Of a stretch of 64,000 nucleotides of DNA, positions 56,205 to 64,000 are shown piece by piece (the stretch's first letter is position 1; each line of letters opens with the position of its first letter). The stretch is from CAYTLW01 sp964438735 (lineage in GTDB: Bacteria; Myxococcota_A; UBA9042). The stretch covers positions 1-64,000 of the forward strand of contig CAYTLW010000024.1 in the NCBI GenBank assembly GCA_964438735.1. Reading direction: 5' to 3'. A program made the translations under genes and the position numbers. Under the pieces are notes generated by a model. The model saw nothing but the letters and a program-made list of their open reading frames with translations. It did no database searches and had not been told where the DNA came from.

Positions 56205-58469
56205 TCAGTTATGCCAGAACTGGACGGGCGGCCGCAGCGACGCCCCCTGGGCGCCCACCACGCCGCGCCATAACCACACCACGTTGCCGACCTTGTTGAC
56301 CGTGGCGCTGATCGACAGGCCGCCGGCCGGCGCGCGGATGCGCAACACGTCGTCGGTGTGCACGATCACCTTGCTGTCGCGGCACGCCGTCTCTGCCGCG
56401 CCCTTTTCGAGGCGGTCGAAGAGCTGGCAGCGGCACGACTCCAATTGCGGATTGCAGGCGCGTTCCCGGACCACCGGATCGCGGAAGGTGATGTCCAGCA
56501 GCGTCAACGCCGGGCCGCGCACCGCGGTCACCGTCAACGGGCGCGGCTCCCAGCCCACCCGCACGCCCATGGCGACCACCTGGCCCCGTGCGGTCGTCAG
56601 GTCGATGTGGGGCGGCCCGTCTGCCGATCGCACGAGATTATCCCGGCGCCAGATCGCCCCGCTCAGATCCAGCTCCCACGTCACCGCAGGGCCCGGCGCC
56701 GGCACCTGCCCCGGATACCAGCCCCAGGCCCCTGGCGGCTCCAGGCTGCGCAGGCTGCGCCACTTCCAGTCCGTCCAGATGGGTCCGTGCCTGGAGGCGC
56801 GTTCCAGATCCGGCAGCAGCCCCACCGTGGCCGCCTCGCGGGCGGCTTCCGCCAGGTGACTTCTGCTCTCGTGCGGGTCCAGATCGTGCAGGCGGTAGTA
56901 CCGGCCATCCGCCGGCGCGCGCCAGTCCTGCAGGCTGCCAACGGCCAGCCATGTCAGCGCGATGAGCGCCACCCAAGCGACAAGCGAACGGCCGTGCCCG
57001 GCCAGCAAGCGCTGCCCGCCGGCGACCGTCCAGGCCACGAAGGCGGGCAGGCCGATCACCAGCACGCCCATCTTGTTGGGGTAGTCCCAGGACTCTTGCA
57101 GCGCCAGACCCGCCATGACCGGCGCCCACCAGGCCAGCCAGAACCACCCCAGGGTGCGATCCCGGCGGAACATGGCCGGGATGCCCACCAGCATCGCCCC
57201 GAAGAGCAGAAGCCCCAGGTGATCGGCCAGGTGCGGGCCCCACGCGATGAGCATGGGCCAAGGGTTGTGGGGCGTGCGCACCAGGTGGTCGTGCAGCGGC
57301 CAGTTGAGCATTCCCGGCCAGGTGAGCGTCCAGCCGAAGATGTCGTAGGACAACGCGGGGAACTGCGCTGTGCTCTCGAAGCGGAAAAGAGAGCCGAATG
57401 CCAGCAGGTGATGTGCGTGTTCGAGCGCCGACAAGGCCAACATGCCGCCAGCCAGCCAGGCCATGTCGCGCCACTGCCGGCGCTGGCGCCAGGCCAGCCA
57501 GAGCAGCGCGGGCATGGACACGGCGAAGGGATGCCGCATGGTGAACAGCAGCCCGGCCAGCGCACCCACCAGCCACCAGGTCGGCCGACGCTGCAGGGCC
57601 AATGCCAGCGTGATCGCAGCCACGGCGGCTGCGAGCACGTTCTCGTCGACCAGAGGGATGCTCAATACGTACGGGTTCAGCGGCAACAGCAGCAGGGCGA
57701 CCCAGGCCCACAGGCGGCGGCCGGTGCAAGCCAGCCCCGTGAGATACCCACCCAGGGCCAGCAGCGCGCCCAGCGTGGCATACAGCATGCGCAGCGCCTC
57801 GCCCTCGAAGAGCGCCATGCTGCCGGCGATAAGCCCCACGTTGCCCAGGCGGCTGTCGCCCACATTGTCGCGCAGCAGGTCGATGCCCTGCGGGTTGTGT
57901 CCGGTCGCGATCCACGCCCCCTCGCCGATACAGGTGAGCGGGGGCACCGAGCCATCGTGGCGCAAGAACCACAGCCCTGCGACACAGGTGGCCGCGAGAA
58001 GCACGCCGCTGCGGCGAGCCAGCGCCAACCACAACAGCTCCCAAGGAAGCAGGCGCGCGGGCACGGCGAGCTCAGGTTGTCGGCGCAGGCTGACGAACGC
58101 CGCGCTCAGCCCGGCCACCGAAGCCGCGCCGACCAGGCTGTCCACGCCCACCGATACGCCGCCCAGCAGATGCCAGCAAAAGGCCAGCGTGGGTATCAAT
58201 GCCATGGCGACAGCCAACCCGATGGTTGCCGCCGCGACGCCGTCGTCGGGCGTGGCGTCGTCTCGTGCCGGCATGGCGACCCGAACCACCAACGCCGCCG
58301 CGGTGACGATTCCAGCCAGCAGCGCCGCAGTCCATGGGCGCGACAGGGCCTGCTCCAGCATGAACGCCGCGATCAGCGCCATCGCCGACAGGTCCACCGT
58401 GGCCCGCACCATGCGCCAGTACCCGGCAGGCGTGGGGCCCAGGAGCGCGCGTTGCAACATGCCTTGCAT
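56205..58469 (-). CDS. Polytopic membrane protein, GT-C glycosyltransferase-like
   Basis: 754 aa. About 12 membrane segments fill residues 20-540, among them LIAGSMALFEGEALRMLYAT, WAWVALLLLPLNPYVLSIPL and LLLFGAMLVGIPAMF. A soluble extracytoplasmic C-terminal domain of about 200 residues has four Cys (ACNPQLESCRCQLF). The layout (an early loop with acidic residues, VDENVL, RHPFAVSMPALLWLAW) resembles lipid-linked-sugar GT-C mannosyltransferases, but no diagnostic motif is certain. The first ATG is at 58469, with another at 58460. It is convergent with the giant lipoprotein gene (39 bp apart) and divergent from the Mla operon. Confidence 0.8.
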   Translation of the reverse strand: MQGMLQRALLGPTPAGYWRMVRATVDLSAMALIAAFMLEQALSRPWTAALLAGIVTAAALVVRVAMPARDDATPDDGVAAATIGLAVAMALIPTLAFCWHLLGGVSVGVDSLVGAASVAGLSAAFVSLRRQPELAVPARLLPWELLWLALARRSGVLLAATCVAGLWFLRHDGSVPPLTCIGEGAWIATGHNPQGIDLLRDNVGDSRLGNVGLIAGSMALFEGEALRMLYATLGALLALGGYLTGLACTGRRLWAWVALLLLPLNPYVLSIPLVDENVLAAAVAAITLALALQRRPTWWLVGALAGLLFTMRHPFAVSMPALLWLAWRQRRQWRDMAWLAGGMLALSALEHAHHLLAFGSLFRFESTAQFPALSYDIFGWTLTWPGMLNWPLHDHLVRTPHNPWPMLIAWGPHLADHLGLLLFGAMLVGIPAMFRRDRTLGWFWLAWWAPVMAGLALQESWDYPNKMGVLVIGLPAFVAWTVAGGQRLLAGHGRSLVAWVALIALTWLAVGSLQDWRAPADGRYYRLHDLDPHESRSHLAEAAREAATVGLLPDLERASRHGPIWTDWKWRSLRSLEPPGAWGWYPGQVPAPGPAVTWELDLSGAIWRRDNLVRSADGPPHIDLTTARGQVVAMGVRVGWEPRPLTVTAVRGPALTLLDITFRDPVVRERACNPQLESCRCQLFDRLEKGAAETACRDSKVIVHTDDVLRIRAPAGGLSISATVNKVGNVVWLWRGVVGAQGASLRPPVQFWHN

Positions 58470-58498
58470 GGCCGTCCAAGGGCGCTGCTATCACGACT

Positions 58499-58513
58499 CC
58501 GTGGTCGCCACGG
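58499..58513. promoter_or_regulatory. Perfect 6-bp hairpin or dyad
   Basis: CCGTGG-TCG-CCACGG between the divergent membrane-protein gene (start 58469) and the Mla operon (start 58635). It could be an operator or a leader hairpin of the minus-strand gene. No tract of T follows on either strand. Confidence 0.25.
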
Positions 58514-58622
58514 CAGCGCACGGGTGCGGGGGCAGGCCATGGTGGGTGCGCGGCCGGCAGGTGGTCAAGTCTGCCTCTTGGACCGCAGCCGCAGCGTGGA
58601 TGCGTGCGGCCCGGCGGCGCGC

Positions 58623-58628
58623 TATCAT
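58623..58628 (+). promoter_or_regulatory. Candidate -10 box, possibly giving a leaderless mRNA
   Basis: TATCAT, five of six matches, ends six bases before the GTG start of the MlaE gene. If used, transcription would begin at or next to the start codon. This fits the absence of a Shine-Dalgarno sequence there. No -35 is obvious. Confidence 0.3.
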
Positions 58629-58634
58629 CGGCCC

Positions 58635-59462
58635 GTGATCGCCAGCCGCCTCGCTCCCGCCACCCGCACTTTGACCGCGCCGCTGTCGTGGGTCGGCGCC
58701 CGTACGCAAGCGCTGGTGATCTACGTCCTGCGCGTGGCGACCATGATCGGCTACGGGGTCGGTCGCCTCACTTTCGGCCAGCGGCGGATGCGCGCGGTGA
58801 CTCGCAGGGTGCTGGTGCGGCAGGTGCTCTTCACGGCCGTCGAGGCGCTGCCCTTCACCGGTCTGATCGCGACCCTGCTGGGCTTGGCCGTCATCGTGCA
58901 GGCACAGCTCAACCTGGGCGCCCAGCCGGGACTGCTGGGCAAGCTGTTGGTCATCGTCATCGTGCGCGAGCTGGGGCCGCTGGTCGCGGCGCTGGTCATC
59001 ATCGGCCGCAGCGGCACAGCGATGGTGGTGGAGCTGGGCAATATGCGGGTCTCCGGCGAGATCGAGACCCTGCAGGGCATGGGCGTGTCGCCATTCGAAT
59101 ACCTGGTCGTGCCGCGGCTCGGCGGCATGGCCATCTCCATCTTCTGCGTGTCGCTCTTCTTCGTCTGCGTTTCCCTGGCCAGCGGACTGTTGGTGGCCAA
59201 CCTGTTGTCGCCCCAGGCGCCGGCGGCCATCGACTTCGCCCAGACCATGGCGGCCCAGATGTCCGGGCTGGACTTCTTCGCCTTCACGGCCAAGACGGTG
59301 GCGCCCGCCTTGGCCATCGCCGGCATCGCCTGCTACGAGGGCCTCTCGGCCGGTCCCGCCATCACCGACGTGCCGCGCGCCGCCACCCGCGGCACCGTGC
59401 GGGCGATCGCGGTGCTCTTCGGCTGGAACGCGACCGTCTCCGCGGTGATGTACCTGGCATGA
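58635..59462 (+). CDS. mlaE: MlaE/YrbE-type lipid transport permease
   Basis: A 275-aa permease of the MlaE family, the membrane part of MCE-type phospholipid transporters at the inner membrane. Five or so segments, with VRELGPLVAALVIIGRSGTA and the family signature ELGNMRVSGEIETLQGMGVS followed by PFEYLVVPRL. The start is a GTG at 58635. The frame is open far upstream, but the family length is about 260 aa and everything before is antisense to the divergent gene. The stop overlaps the next start as ATGA. Confidence 0.93.
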   Translation: MIASRLAPATRTLTAPLSWVGARTQALVIYVLRVATMIGYGVGRLTFGQRRMRAVTRRVLVRQVLFTAVEALPFTGLIATLLGLAVIVQAQLNLGAQPGLLGKLLVIVIVRELGPLVAALVIIGRSGTAMVVELGNMRVSGEIETLQGMGVSPFEYLVVPRLGGMAISIFCVSLFFVCVSLASGLLVANLLSPQAPAAIDFAQTMAAQMSGLDFFAFTAKTVAPALAIAGIACYEGLSAGPAITDVPRAATRGTVRAIAVLFGWNATVSAVMYLA

Positions 59463-60175
59463 TCGGATACGAACCCGACGTCACCCGACCTGTCGCGGCC
59501 CATGAGGCGAACGCCGTGCTGGCGTTCGAGGGCGTCATCCCGGCGGGGCAGGGCGCTCACGCTTCGCCGGTGACGTTGCGCGTCGCTGCGGACGAGGTCG
59601 TCGTGCTGGTCGCCCCGCCCGGCCCGGGCCGCGCCGCCATGCCCCGCATGTTGTTGGGGCTCGATCGGCCCGTAGCCGGCCAGGTCCAGTGCCTGGGCGC
59701 GCCGGTGCCGGACGGACCGGAAGAGGTCCTGGTGGCCCTGCGGCGGCGAATGGGCTGGGTGCCGGCCCAGGGCGCGTTGTTGAGCAACTTGACCTTGAGC
59801 GCGAACCTGACCCTGCCCCTTCGCTACCACACCACGTGGGATGAGGCGGCGGTCGACCAGCGTCGAGACGAGGTGCTGGCGCTGCTGGATCTGCCCCTTC
59901 CCCCGCCCGTGATCCCGCCGCTGGCCGATCGCGTGCTCTGTCGTCGCGTGGCGGTCGCTCGGGCGCTCATGTTGCATCCGGAGATCCTGCTCCTGGAAGA
60001 GTTGACCGACGGCATGGATGTGGCGACGGCACGCTCGGTCTGGGCTACAATCGCCGTCGCGCGGCGTCACCTTGGGCTGGCCGTACTGGCGGTGACCGGC
60101 GACGGCACCGCCCCGGCGAGCATCGCAGATCGGGTCATCGATCTGCCTTGGGGGGGCGCAAGAGGGCGCGCTTGA
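59459..60175 (+). CDS. MlaF-position ABC ATPase with degenerate nucleotide-binding motifs
   Basis: 238 aa in the position of MlaF. The overall ABC ATPase order is recognisable: VVVLVAPPGPGRAAMPRMLL where Walker A should be, RRRMGWVPAQGALLSNLTLS at the Q-loop, VAVARALMLHPEILLLEELT at Walker B. The P-loop lacks its Lys and the following Ser/Thr (GRAA instead of GKST). The Walker B Asp is Glu and no LSGGQ signature is seen (LADRVLCRRV). It probably binds or hydrolyses ATP poorly or not at all. Start and stop overlap the permease gene, and the frame is intact, so it is a maintained gene rather than a pseudogene. Confidence 0.85.
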   Translation: MIGYEPDVTRPVAAHEANAVLAFEGVIPAGQGAHASPVTLRVAADEVVVLVAPPGPGRAAMPRMLLGLDRPVAGQVQCLGAPVPDGPEEVLVALRRRMGWVPAQGALLSNLTLSANLTLPLRYHTTWDEAAVDQRRDEVLALLDLPLPPPVIPPLADRVLCRRVAVARALMLHPEILLLEELTDGMDVATARSVWATIAVARRHLGLAVLAVTGDGTAPASIADRVIDLPWGGARGRA

Positions 60176-60215
60176 AGGCGGTGCGGGGACGCATCAACGG
60201 TCGGAAACCAGGCAC

Positions 60216-61382
60216 ATGGCTCAGCCATTCAAATTCCGCTACCAGAACGAGATCGTCGGTGCCCTGGTCATCGGCGCCGTGGCGACGATCCTGGTGGTCT
60301 TCGTCTTCATCGTGCGTGGCAAGGGCTGGTTCGAGCAACATTGGACGTGTGCCGCGGTCTTCGAAGAGGCAGATATCGGCATGTTGCGCGAGGGCACACC
60401 CGTGCGCATTCGCAACCACGTCGTCGGCGAGGTGGGCGGGTCGACCTTCGATCGGCAGGGTCGCCTGGTGGTCGAGCTGGACCTGCTGGAGCGCTTTCAC
60501 GACGCCGTGCGCGACGACGTGGAGGCGGTGCTCTACACCCCCATGGCCGGGCTGCCAGGTGAGTCCTTCATCGAGCTCAAGGGGGGACGCTCGCGCAAGC
60601 GGCTGGCCGCCGGCGGCACCATCAAGGCGCGCGCCGCCGCGGACCTGATTCAGCTGGCCACCGACGTGCTGACCGACGTGCATCGCACCGTGCCCAACAG
60701 CCTGGCGACGGTGAATCGGCTGGCCGTCAAGGTCGATCGCCTGCTGGACCAGGTCGACAAGTCCGGCGTATTGCAGAAGGGCAAGGCGGTCGAGCAGCTG
60801 GTGGAGCGAGGCGATCGTCTGGCCAACAAGCTCGAGAAGCTGCTGGATACCGCTCAGAGCACCCTGGTCATGACCAACGGCACCCTGGCCAAGGTGGATC
60901 ACGGCGATGGACTGATCGCCAAGGTGCTCAACGATCGGCGCCTGTACACCCAGGTGGTCGCCTCCATCGACCGCATGCAGGCGACCATGGCGCGGGTCGA
61001 CTCGCTGCTGGGCAAGGCTGACAAGGCGGGCAAGGATCTGCCGCGAATGGCTCAGCTCGGCGCCGCGGCCCTGGAGGACATGGCGGTGGTCAGCAAGGAA
61101 TTGCGACGCCTGGCGCCGATGATGCCGTCGATGGTCGGTCGGATCGACGACGTGCTCTTCGAGGGCAAGGCCCTGATGGATGCCGCCGAACGGCACTGGT
61201 TGATCGGCTCGTACCTCGAGCCCAAGGCCAAACTCAAACTGCTGGTGCCCGGTGGCCTGCGCGACGATCCCGGCGCGCGACCCGCCAGTGAGGTGCGCAA
61301 GATCCTCTCGCCGGCCGACCATGCCCGCAAACCGGGTGGCGACCGGAGGCAGGGCGAGGCGCCGAGGGCGGCAGGACCATGA
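60216..61382 (+). CDS. mlaD: MlaD-type MCE domain protein
   Basis: A 388-aa substrate-binding MCE protein: one N-terminal membrane helix (IVGALVIGAVATILVVFVFIV), the MCE domain at about residues 38-128 (GMLREGTPVRIRNHVVGEVG, LYTPMAGLPGESFIELKGG), then a long helical region (about 150-330) with regularly spaced Leu. In MCE proteins this part forms a needle or channel through the periplasm. It follows the MlaF-position gene by 40 bp. It probably forms the periplasmic hexamer that carries phospholipids to or from the outer membrane. Confidence 0.92.
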   Translation: MAQPFKFRYQNEIVGALVIGAVATILVVFVFIVRGKGWFEQHWTCAAVFEEADIGMLREGTPVRIRNHVVGEVGGSTFDRQGRLVVELDLLERFHDAVRDDVEAVLYTPMAGLPGESFIELKGGRSRKRLAAGGTIKARAAADLIQLATDVLTDVHRTVPNSLATVNRLAVKVDRLLDQVDKSGVLQKGKAVEQLVERGDRLANKLEKLLDTAQSTLVMTNGTLAKVDHGDGLIAKVLNDRRLYTQVVASIDRMQATMARVDSLLGKADKAGKDLPRMAQLGAAALEDMAVVSKELRRLAPMMPSMVGRIDDVLFEGKALMDAAERHWLIGSYLEPKAKLKLLVPGGLRDDPGARPASEVRKILSPADHARKPGGDRRQGEAPRAAGP

Positions 61383-62305
61383 AGGCCTGCGCATGGTTGT
61401 TGCCGGCACTGTTCGTCGGCTTGCTGGCCTGTGGCAGTCACCCGCCCGCCAACCACAAGACCCTGGGGCTGCGCCACGCGGCCGCCGCCGAGCAGGCCTT
61501 CTCCCTGGGCCAGTATCCGGCCGCCGCGCACAACTTCACCGAGGCGTTGCGCCATCTGCGCGCCGCCGACAATCCCCTGGCCACCGCGCGTCTGCTGCAC
61601 AACTACGCGGTCGTTCTCATCGCGTGGCGGGATTGCGGGGCGGCCACCGGCCACCTGCACGAGGCCGCGGCGTTGCATAAACGCCTCAACCGGCCGCGAG
61701 AGCGGGCCTTGAATCTGCTTGCCCTGGCCGGATGCCAGCGCCGACGCAACGATGGCGCCAACGCCCGCAAGACCCTCCAGGTCGCCGCTCAACTGGCCGA
61801 GGGCGCGGGCGACAAGGCCACCGCGGCGCGCGCCCGGGCTGGCCTTGGCGCTGCGCTCGCAGGCGCCGGCAAACTGGCCGCCGCAAGGCAGTCGTACGCC
61901 GCGGCCCGTCGCCTGGCCAGCGCGGCCGGAGATCCGGGCGCCGTCGCCCTGGTCGACAACAATGTGGGGCGCCTGCTCGCTCGCAAGGGCGACCATGCCG
62001 GCGCCGAAAAGCGCTTCGCCAGCGCAGCGGCGGGCTTCAACAAGGCGGGCGAAGTGGACGGCCACTGCCAGGCGCTGGCCAACCGGGCCGGCAGTCTGGT
62101 GGCCTTGGGCGGCGGGCGAGTGCTGCAGGCGGCCGTGCTCTATCAGCGCGCCGCCCACGCTGCGTTGACCATCGGCCGGTACGACGCTGCAGCAGCCTGG
62201 TTCGCGGGCGCGTCGACGGCGTTCAGCGCGGCCGGTGAGGCCGAACTGGCGGATCAGTGCCGGCAGCACGGCCGCCAGGTGTTGACGCGCAGCGCGCCCC
62301 GCTGA
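61379..62305 (+). CDS. TPR-like lipoprotein of the Mla operon
   Basis: 308 aa. The lipobox lies in LPALFVGLLACGS. The mature part is a series of Ala-rich helical pairs with TPR spacing: AAAAEQAFSLGQYPAAAHNF, ATARLLHNYAVVLIAWRDCG, KTLQVAAQLAEGAGDKATAA, LVDNNVGRLLARKGDHAGAE and so on to about eight repeats. It probably mediates protein contacts in the periplasm. Its start overlaps the MlaD stop as ATGA. Its 3' end overlaps the convergent beta-helix gene by 83 bp as called. Confidence 0.88.
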   Translation: MKACAWLLPALFVGLLACGSHPPANHKTLGLRHAAAAEQAFSLGQYPAAAHNFTEALRHLRAADNPLATARLLHNYAVVLIAWRDCGAATGHLHEAAALHKRLNRPRERALNLLALAGCQRRRNDGANARKTLQVAAQLAEGAGDKATAARARAGLGAALAGAGKLAAARQSYAAARRLASAAGDPGAVALVDNNVGRLLARKGDHAGAEKRFASAAAGFNKAGEVDGHCQALANRAGSLVALGGGRVLQAAVLYQRAAHAALTIGRYDAAAAWFAGASTAFSAAGEAELADQCRQHGRQVLTRSAPR

Positions 62306-64000
62306 CCAGGAATCGGACTGTGTGATTGCCGATCGGCCCGTGGGCTACGGTTCGATCGGTTGGGGGGGGCTGGGGCAACTTCAGCGTCATATCACCGACC
62401 GTGTTGGACAGGCTGTTCATCCACAGCGCGGTGGCCTCGTGCTCAAACTCGCCATCATTGGCGCCCACCACGCCCCAGGTATTGCCAGTGATGGCGGCAC
62501 GGGAAAGCTTCACCGATGTATTCGCCGTCATCACGATGCCGGCGCGCAAGTTGTCGCAAACGACGACCTCTGTCGCCGACAACGCGGCTTCCTGGACAAT
62601 GATCCCGTCGGCCATGATCTCACCGCCCGCGTCCGCTTGCACGTCGACGAGCACCGCTGGCAGCGTGCCGCCTATCACTGTGCCCTTCATGCTCCAGTGG
62701 CCACGATTGGCCAGGGCACCCACCGTTCGGTTCGCGCGGACGACCGACGAGATGACGTCCATGCGTCCATCCTTCTTGTGAATGTGTTCACTGAGCAGGC
62801 CGAATCCAAGCAGGTTGTCCAGCTTCTGCGCCTTTGTACCTGCAACCAGCGCGCCGACCAGCTTCAGGACACCATCCTTGACGCCCGCGCCCAGCTCGCG
62901 ATTGTCCAACACCCTCACGCCGACCAGGGTCGCGCTGCTGTCGTCGCTCACGTCGACGCCGCGGCCAAGTCGCCCATGCGGTCTGGGCCAGGTCCGGTCG
63001 ACCGACACATCGCTCGCCCACAGCCAGGCCTTCTCCTGAATCAACATGCCGATGTCGACCACCCGCGTGACTCGCGCGCGGTGCAACGTCGCAAGGGCAC
63101 CGTCGAATACGACCAGGCCGCGCCCGAACTTGCTGCCGGCGTCGGCCGCCATGCCGCCCGATATGAGCACGTCGCGTCCATGTATCGTGGCCTTGGCGCC
63201 GGCTGCGCGCAGCCCTGCGGACTGGTTGCCGTGCAGCCAGGCCCTTCGCAAGTCGAGCCAGGCATGGTCCCCGATCTCGACCCCACGGCCACCAGCCATG
63301 CTACCGATCGCCGTGATGGTGCCATCGACGACGAGGTCGGTTGCCTCCACCCGAATGCCGGCGCCAAAAGCGGCCAGGCCAATATCGTGATTGGCGCTCA
63401 ATCGGACCCGTGCCAGCTTCAATCGCGGCCCGGTCTGGCCGCTCATCTTGGGGTCGTTCTGCACATTGATGCCGCGGCCATGTTTGGCGTTCGCCGCGAT
63501 GGGCATGGTGCCTTCGACCAGCAGGTCCTCTGCCGTGACCCGTGCGGTGTCGCCGTAGACGAAGAGTCCAGCGTCCTGGTTGTCGCGCAGCCACACGCGA
63601 CGCAACGTCACATCGCCCGTGTTCTCCAGGTCGATGCCCCGGCCCAGCTTCTGAACCAGCTCTTCGGGCAATGTGTGCTCGACCAGCAGGTCGCTCAATA
63701 CGATCGTCGACTTGGCGTCGAAGACGATGATGCCGCTGTCGCGGTTGTGGCTGAATCGCCCCAATTCGATCTTCAAGGTGGCGCCCTTCTGCAGATCCAG
63801 GCCACGGCCCATGATCGTACCCAACTCCGGGGCGCTGGTGGAGCGCGTGTGCTCGACCACCAATCGGCTTGCCGACAACTTCGAGCCAGGGTCGCTCAAC
63901 ATGATGCCGCGGCCGCGATTGCGGTGCAGGCGGACGCGATCGAGGGTGACGTGGGCGCTGTTGAAGATGGCCAGCCCCCACCCGGCGCGGCCGGTGGCCT
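62223..64000 (-). CDS. Right-handed parallel beta-helix repeat protein, partial (5' end beyond window)
   Basis: At least 592 residues, open at the window edge: the frame upstream of the first ATG (63902) continues as AHVTLDRVRLHRNRGRGIML, which is more of the same repeat. Units of about 62-68 residues follow the pattern GRG(I/L/V)xxx...LxLxRxxLxxNxxxGLxVxG...VxAxDLxVxGT. The GRG step occurs six times in the visible part. This is the pectate-lyase-like coil of secreted adhesins or polysaccharide lyases, but no catalytic site is recognisable. The C-terminal 30-odd residues depart from the pattern after a run of eight C residues in the coding strand (62362-62369). The stop may really be near 62343, which would remove the overlap with the TPR gene. 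Confidence 0.85.
   Translation of the reverse strand, partial: ATGRAGWGLAIFNSAHVTLDRVRLHRNRGRGIMLSDPGSKLSASRLVVEHTRSTSAPELGTIMGRGLDLQKGATLKIELGRFSHNRDSGIIVFDAKSTIVLSDLLVEHTLPEELVQKLGRGIDLENTGDVTLRRVWLRDNQDAGLFVYGDTARVTAEDLLVEGTMPIAANAKHGRGINVQNDPKMSGQTGPRLKLARVRLSANHDIGLAAFGAGIRVEATDLVVDGTITAIGSMAGGRGVEIGDHAWLDLRRAWLHGNQSAGLRAAGAKATIHGRDVLISGGMAADAGSKFGRGLVVFDGALATLHRARVTRVVDIGMLIQEKAWLWASDVSVDRTWPRPHGRLGRGVDVSDDSSATLVGVRVLDNRELGAGVKDGVLKLVGALVAGTKAQKLDNLLGFGLLSEHIHKKDGRMDVISSVVRANRTVGALANRGHWSMKGTVIGGTLPAVLVDVQADAGGEIMADGIIVQEAALSATEVVVCDNLRAGIVMTANTSVKLSRAAITGNTWGVVGANDGEFEHEATALWMNSLSNTVGDMTLKLPQPPPTDRTVAHGPIGNHTVRFLVSGARCASTPGGRAAGTDPPVRPHRPR

Noticed and set aside
56358..59462. A 1034-aa protein ending in the MlaE domain
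   Set aside because: The first about 750 codons are antisense to the divergent polytopic membrane protein; MlaE-family length and the GTG at 58635 give a complete protein.

Overview
The window is uniformly GC-rich, with codon third positions mostly G or C, and is densely coded on both strands. It looks like a draft or metagenome-derived contig from a Myxococcota-like ('deltaproteobacterial') Gram-negative organism. The reasons are the Hanks-type kinase with a beta-propeller and a C-terminal membrane tail, several Cys-rich secreted lipoproteins with CDGVDNDCDG and CDDGNxCT motifs, a dedicated TonB/ExbB/ExbD system, multiheme cytochromes and Tat-exported lipoproteins. No tRNA, rRNA, CRISPR array or intact mobile element is visible. 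A 100-N scaffold gap at 18451-18550 is flanked by a perfect 55-bp duplication and appears to be an assembly artefact.

Layout. 1-234: a C-terminal receiver-domain fragment beside a nested inverted repeat. 295-6233: an envelope polysaccharide group (alpha/beta hydrolase, two GT4 glycosyltransferases, an AlgI-like MBOAT acyltransferase and an SGNH partner). 6250-13803: a five-gene minus-strand respiratory unit consisting of a beta-barrel fused to a 13-heme cytochrome, a Tat-exported four-cluster Fe-S lipoprotein, a Tat-exported molybdopterin oxidoreductase, its TorD-like chaperone and a diheme cytochrome c lipoprotein. No quinone-reactive membrane anchor is encoded. 13948-16306: a sigma54-like promoter with two upstream dyads, driving a secreted P-domain/fibrinogen-like protein. 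16377-19132: the kinase. 19154-20800: a radical SAM protein.

20886-31951: a long same-strand run (lipoprotein amidohydrolase, two barrel-like proteins, a lipoprotein, a TonB-dependent receptor, ExbB, ExbD and TonB) with repeated start/stop overlaps. It is probably one surface-uptake or sensing module. 32165-37949: a Tat-exported protein of unknown function, a membrane sulfatase-superfamily enzyme and an APC permease carrying two Usp domains. 38161-56165: a lectin/adhesin-rich region with a C-type-lectin/fibrinogen-like lipoprotein, an operon of ABC transporter plus cobalamin-type radical SAM protein, a second P-domain/fibrinogen-like protein and a giant 2778-aa lipoprotein with Cys-rich arrays and four beta-propeller-like modules.

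56205-58469: a polytopic GT-C-like membrane protein. 58635-62305: an Mla-type lipid-transport operon whose ATPase has lost its Walker A lysine. 62223-64000: a parallel beta-helix repeat protein that runs off the window. The strongest candidates for something new are the barrel-multiheme fusion and its operon, the degenerate Mla ATPase, and the cluster of animal-like extracellular domains.
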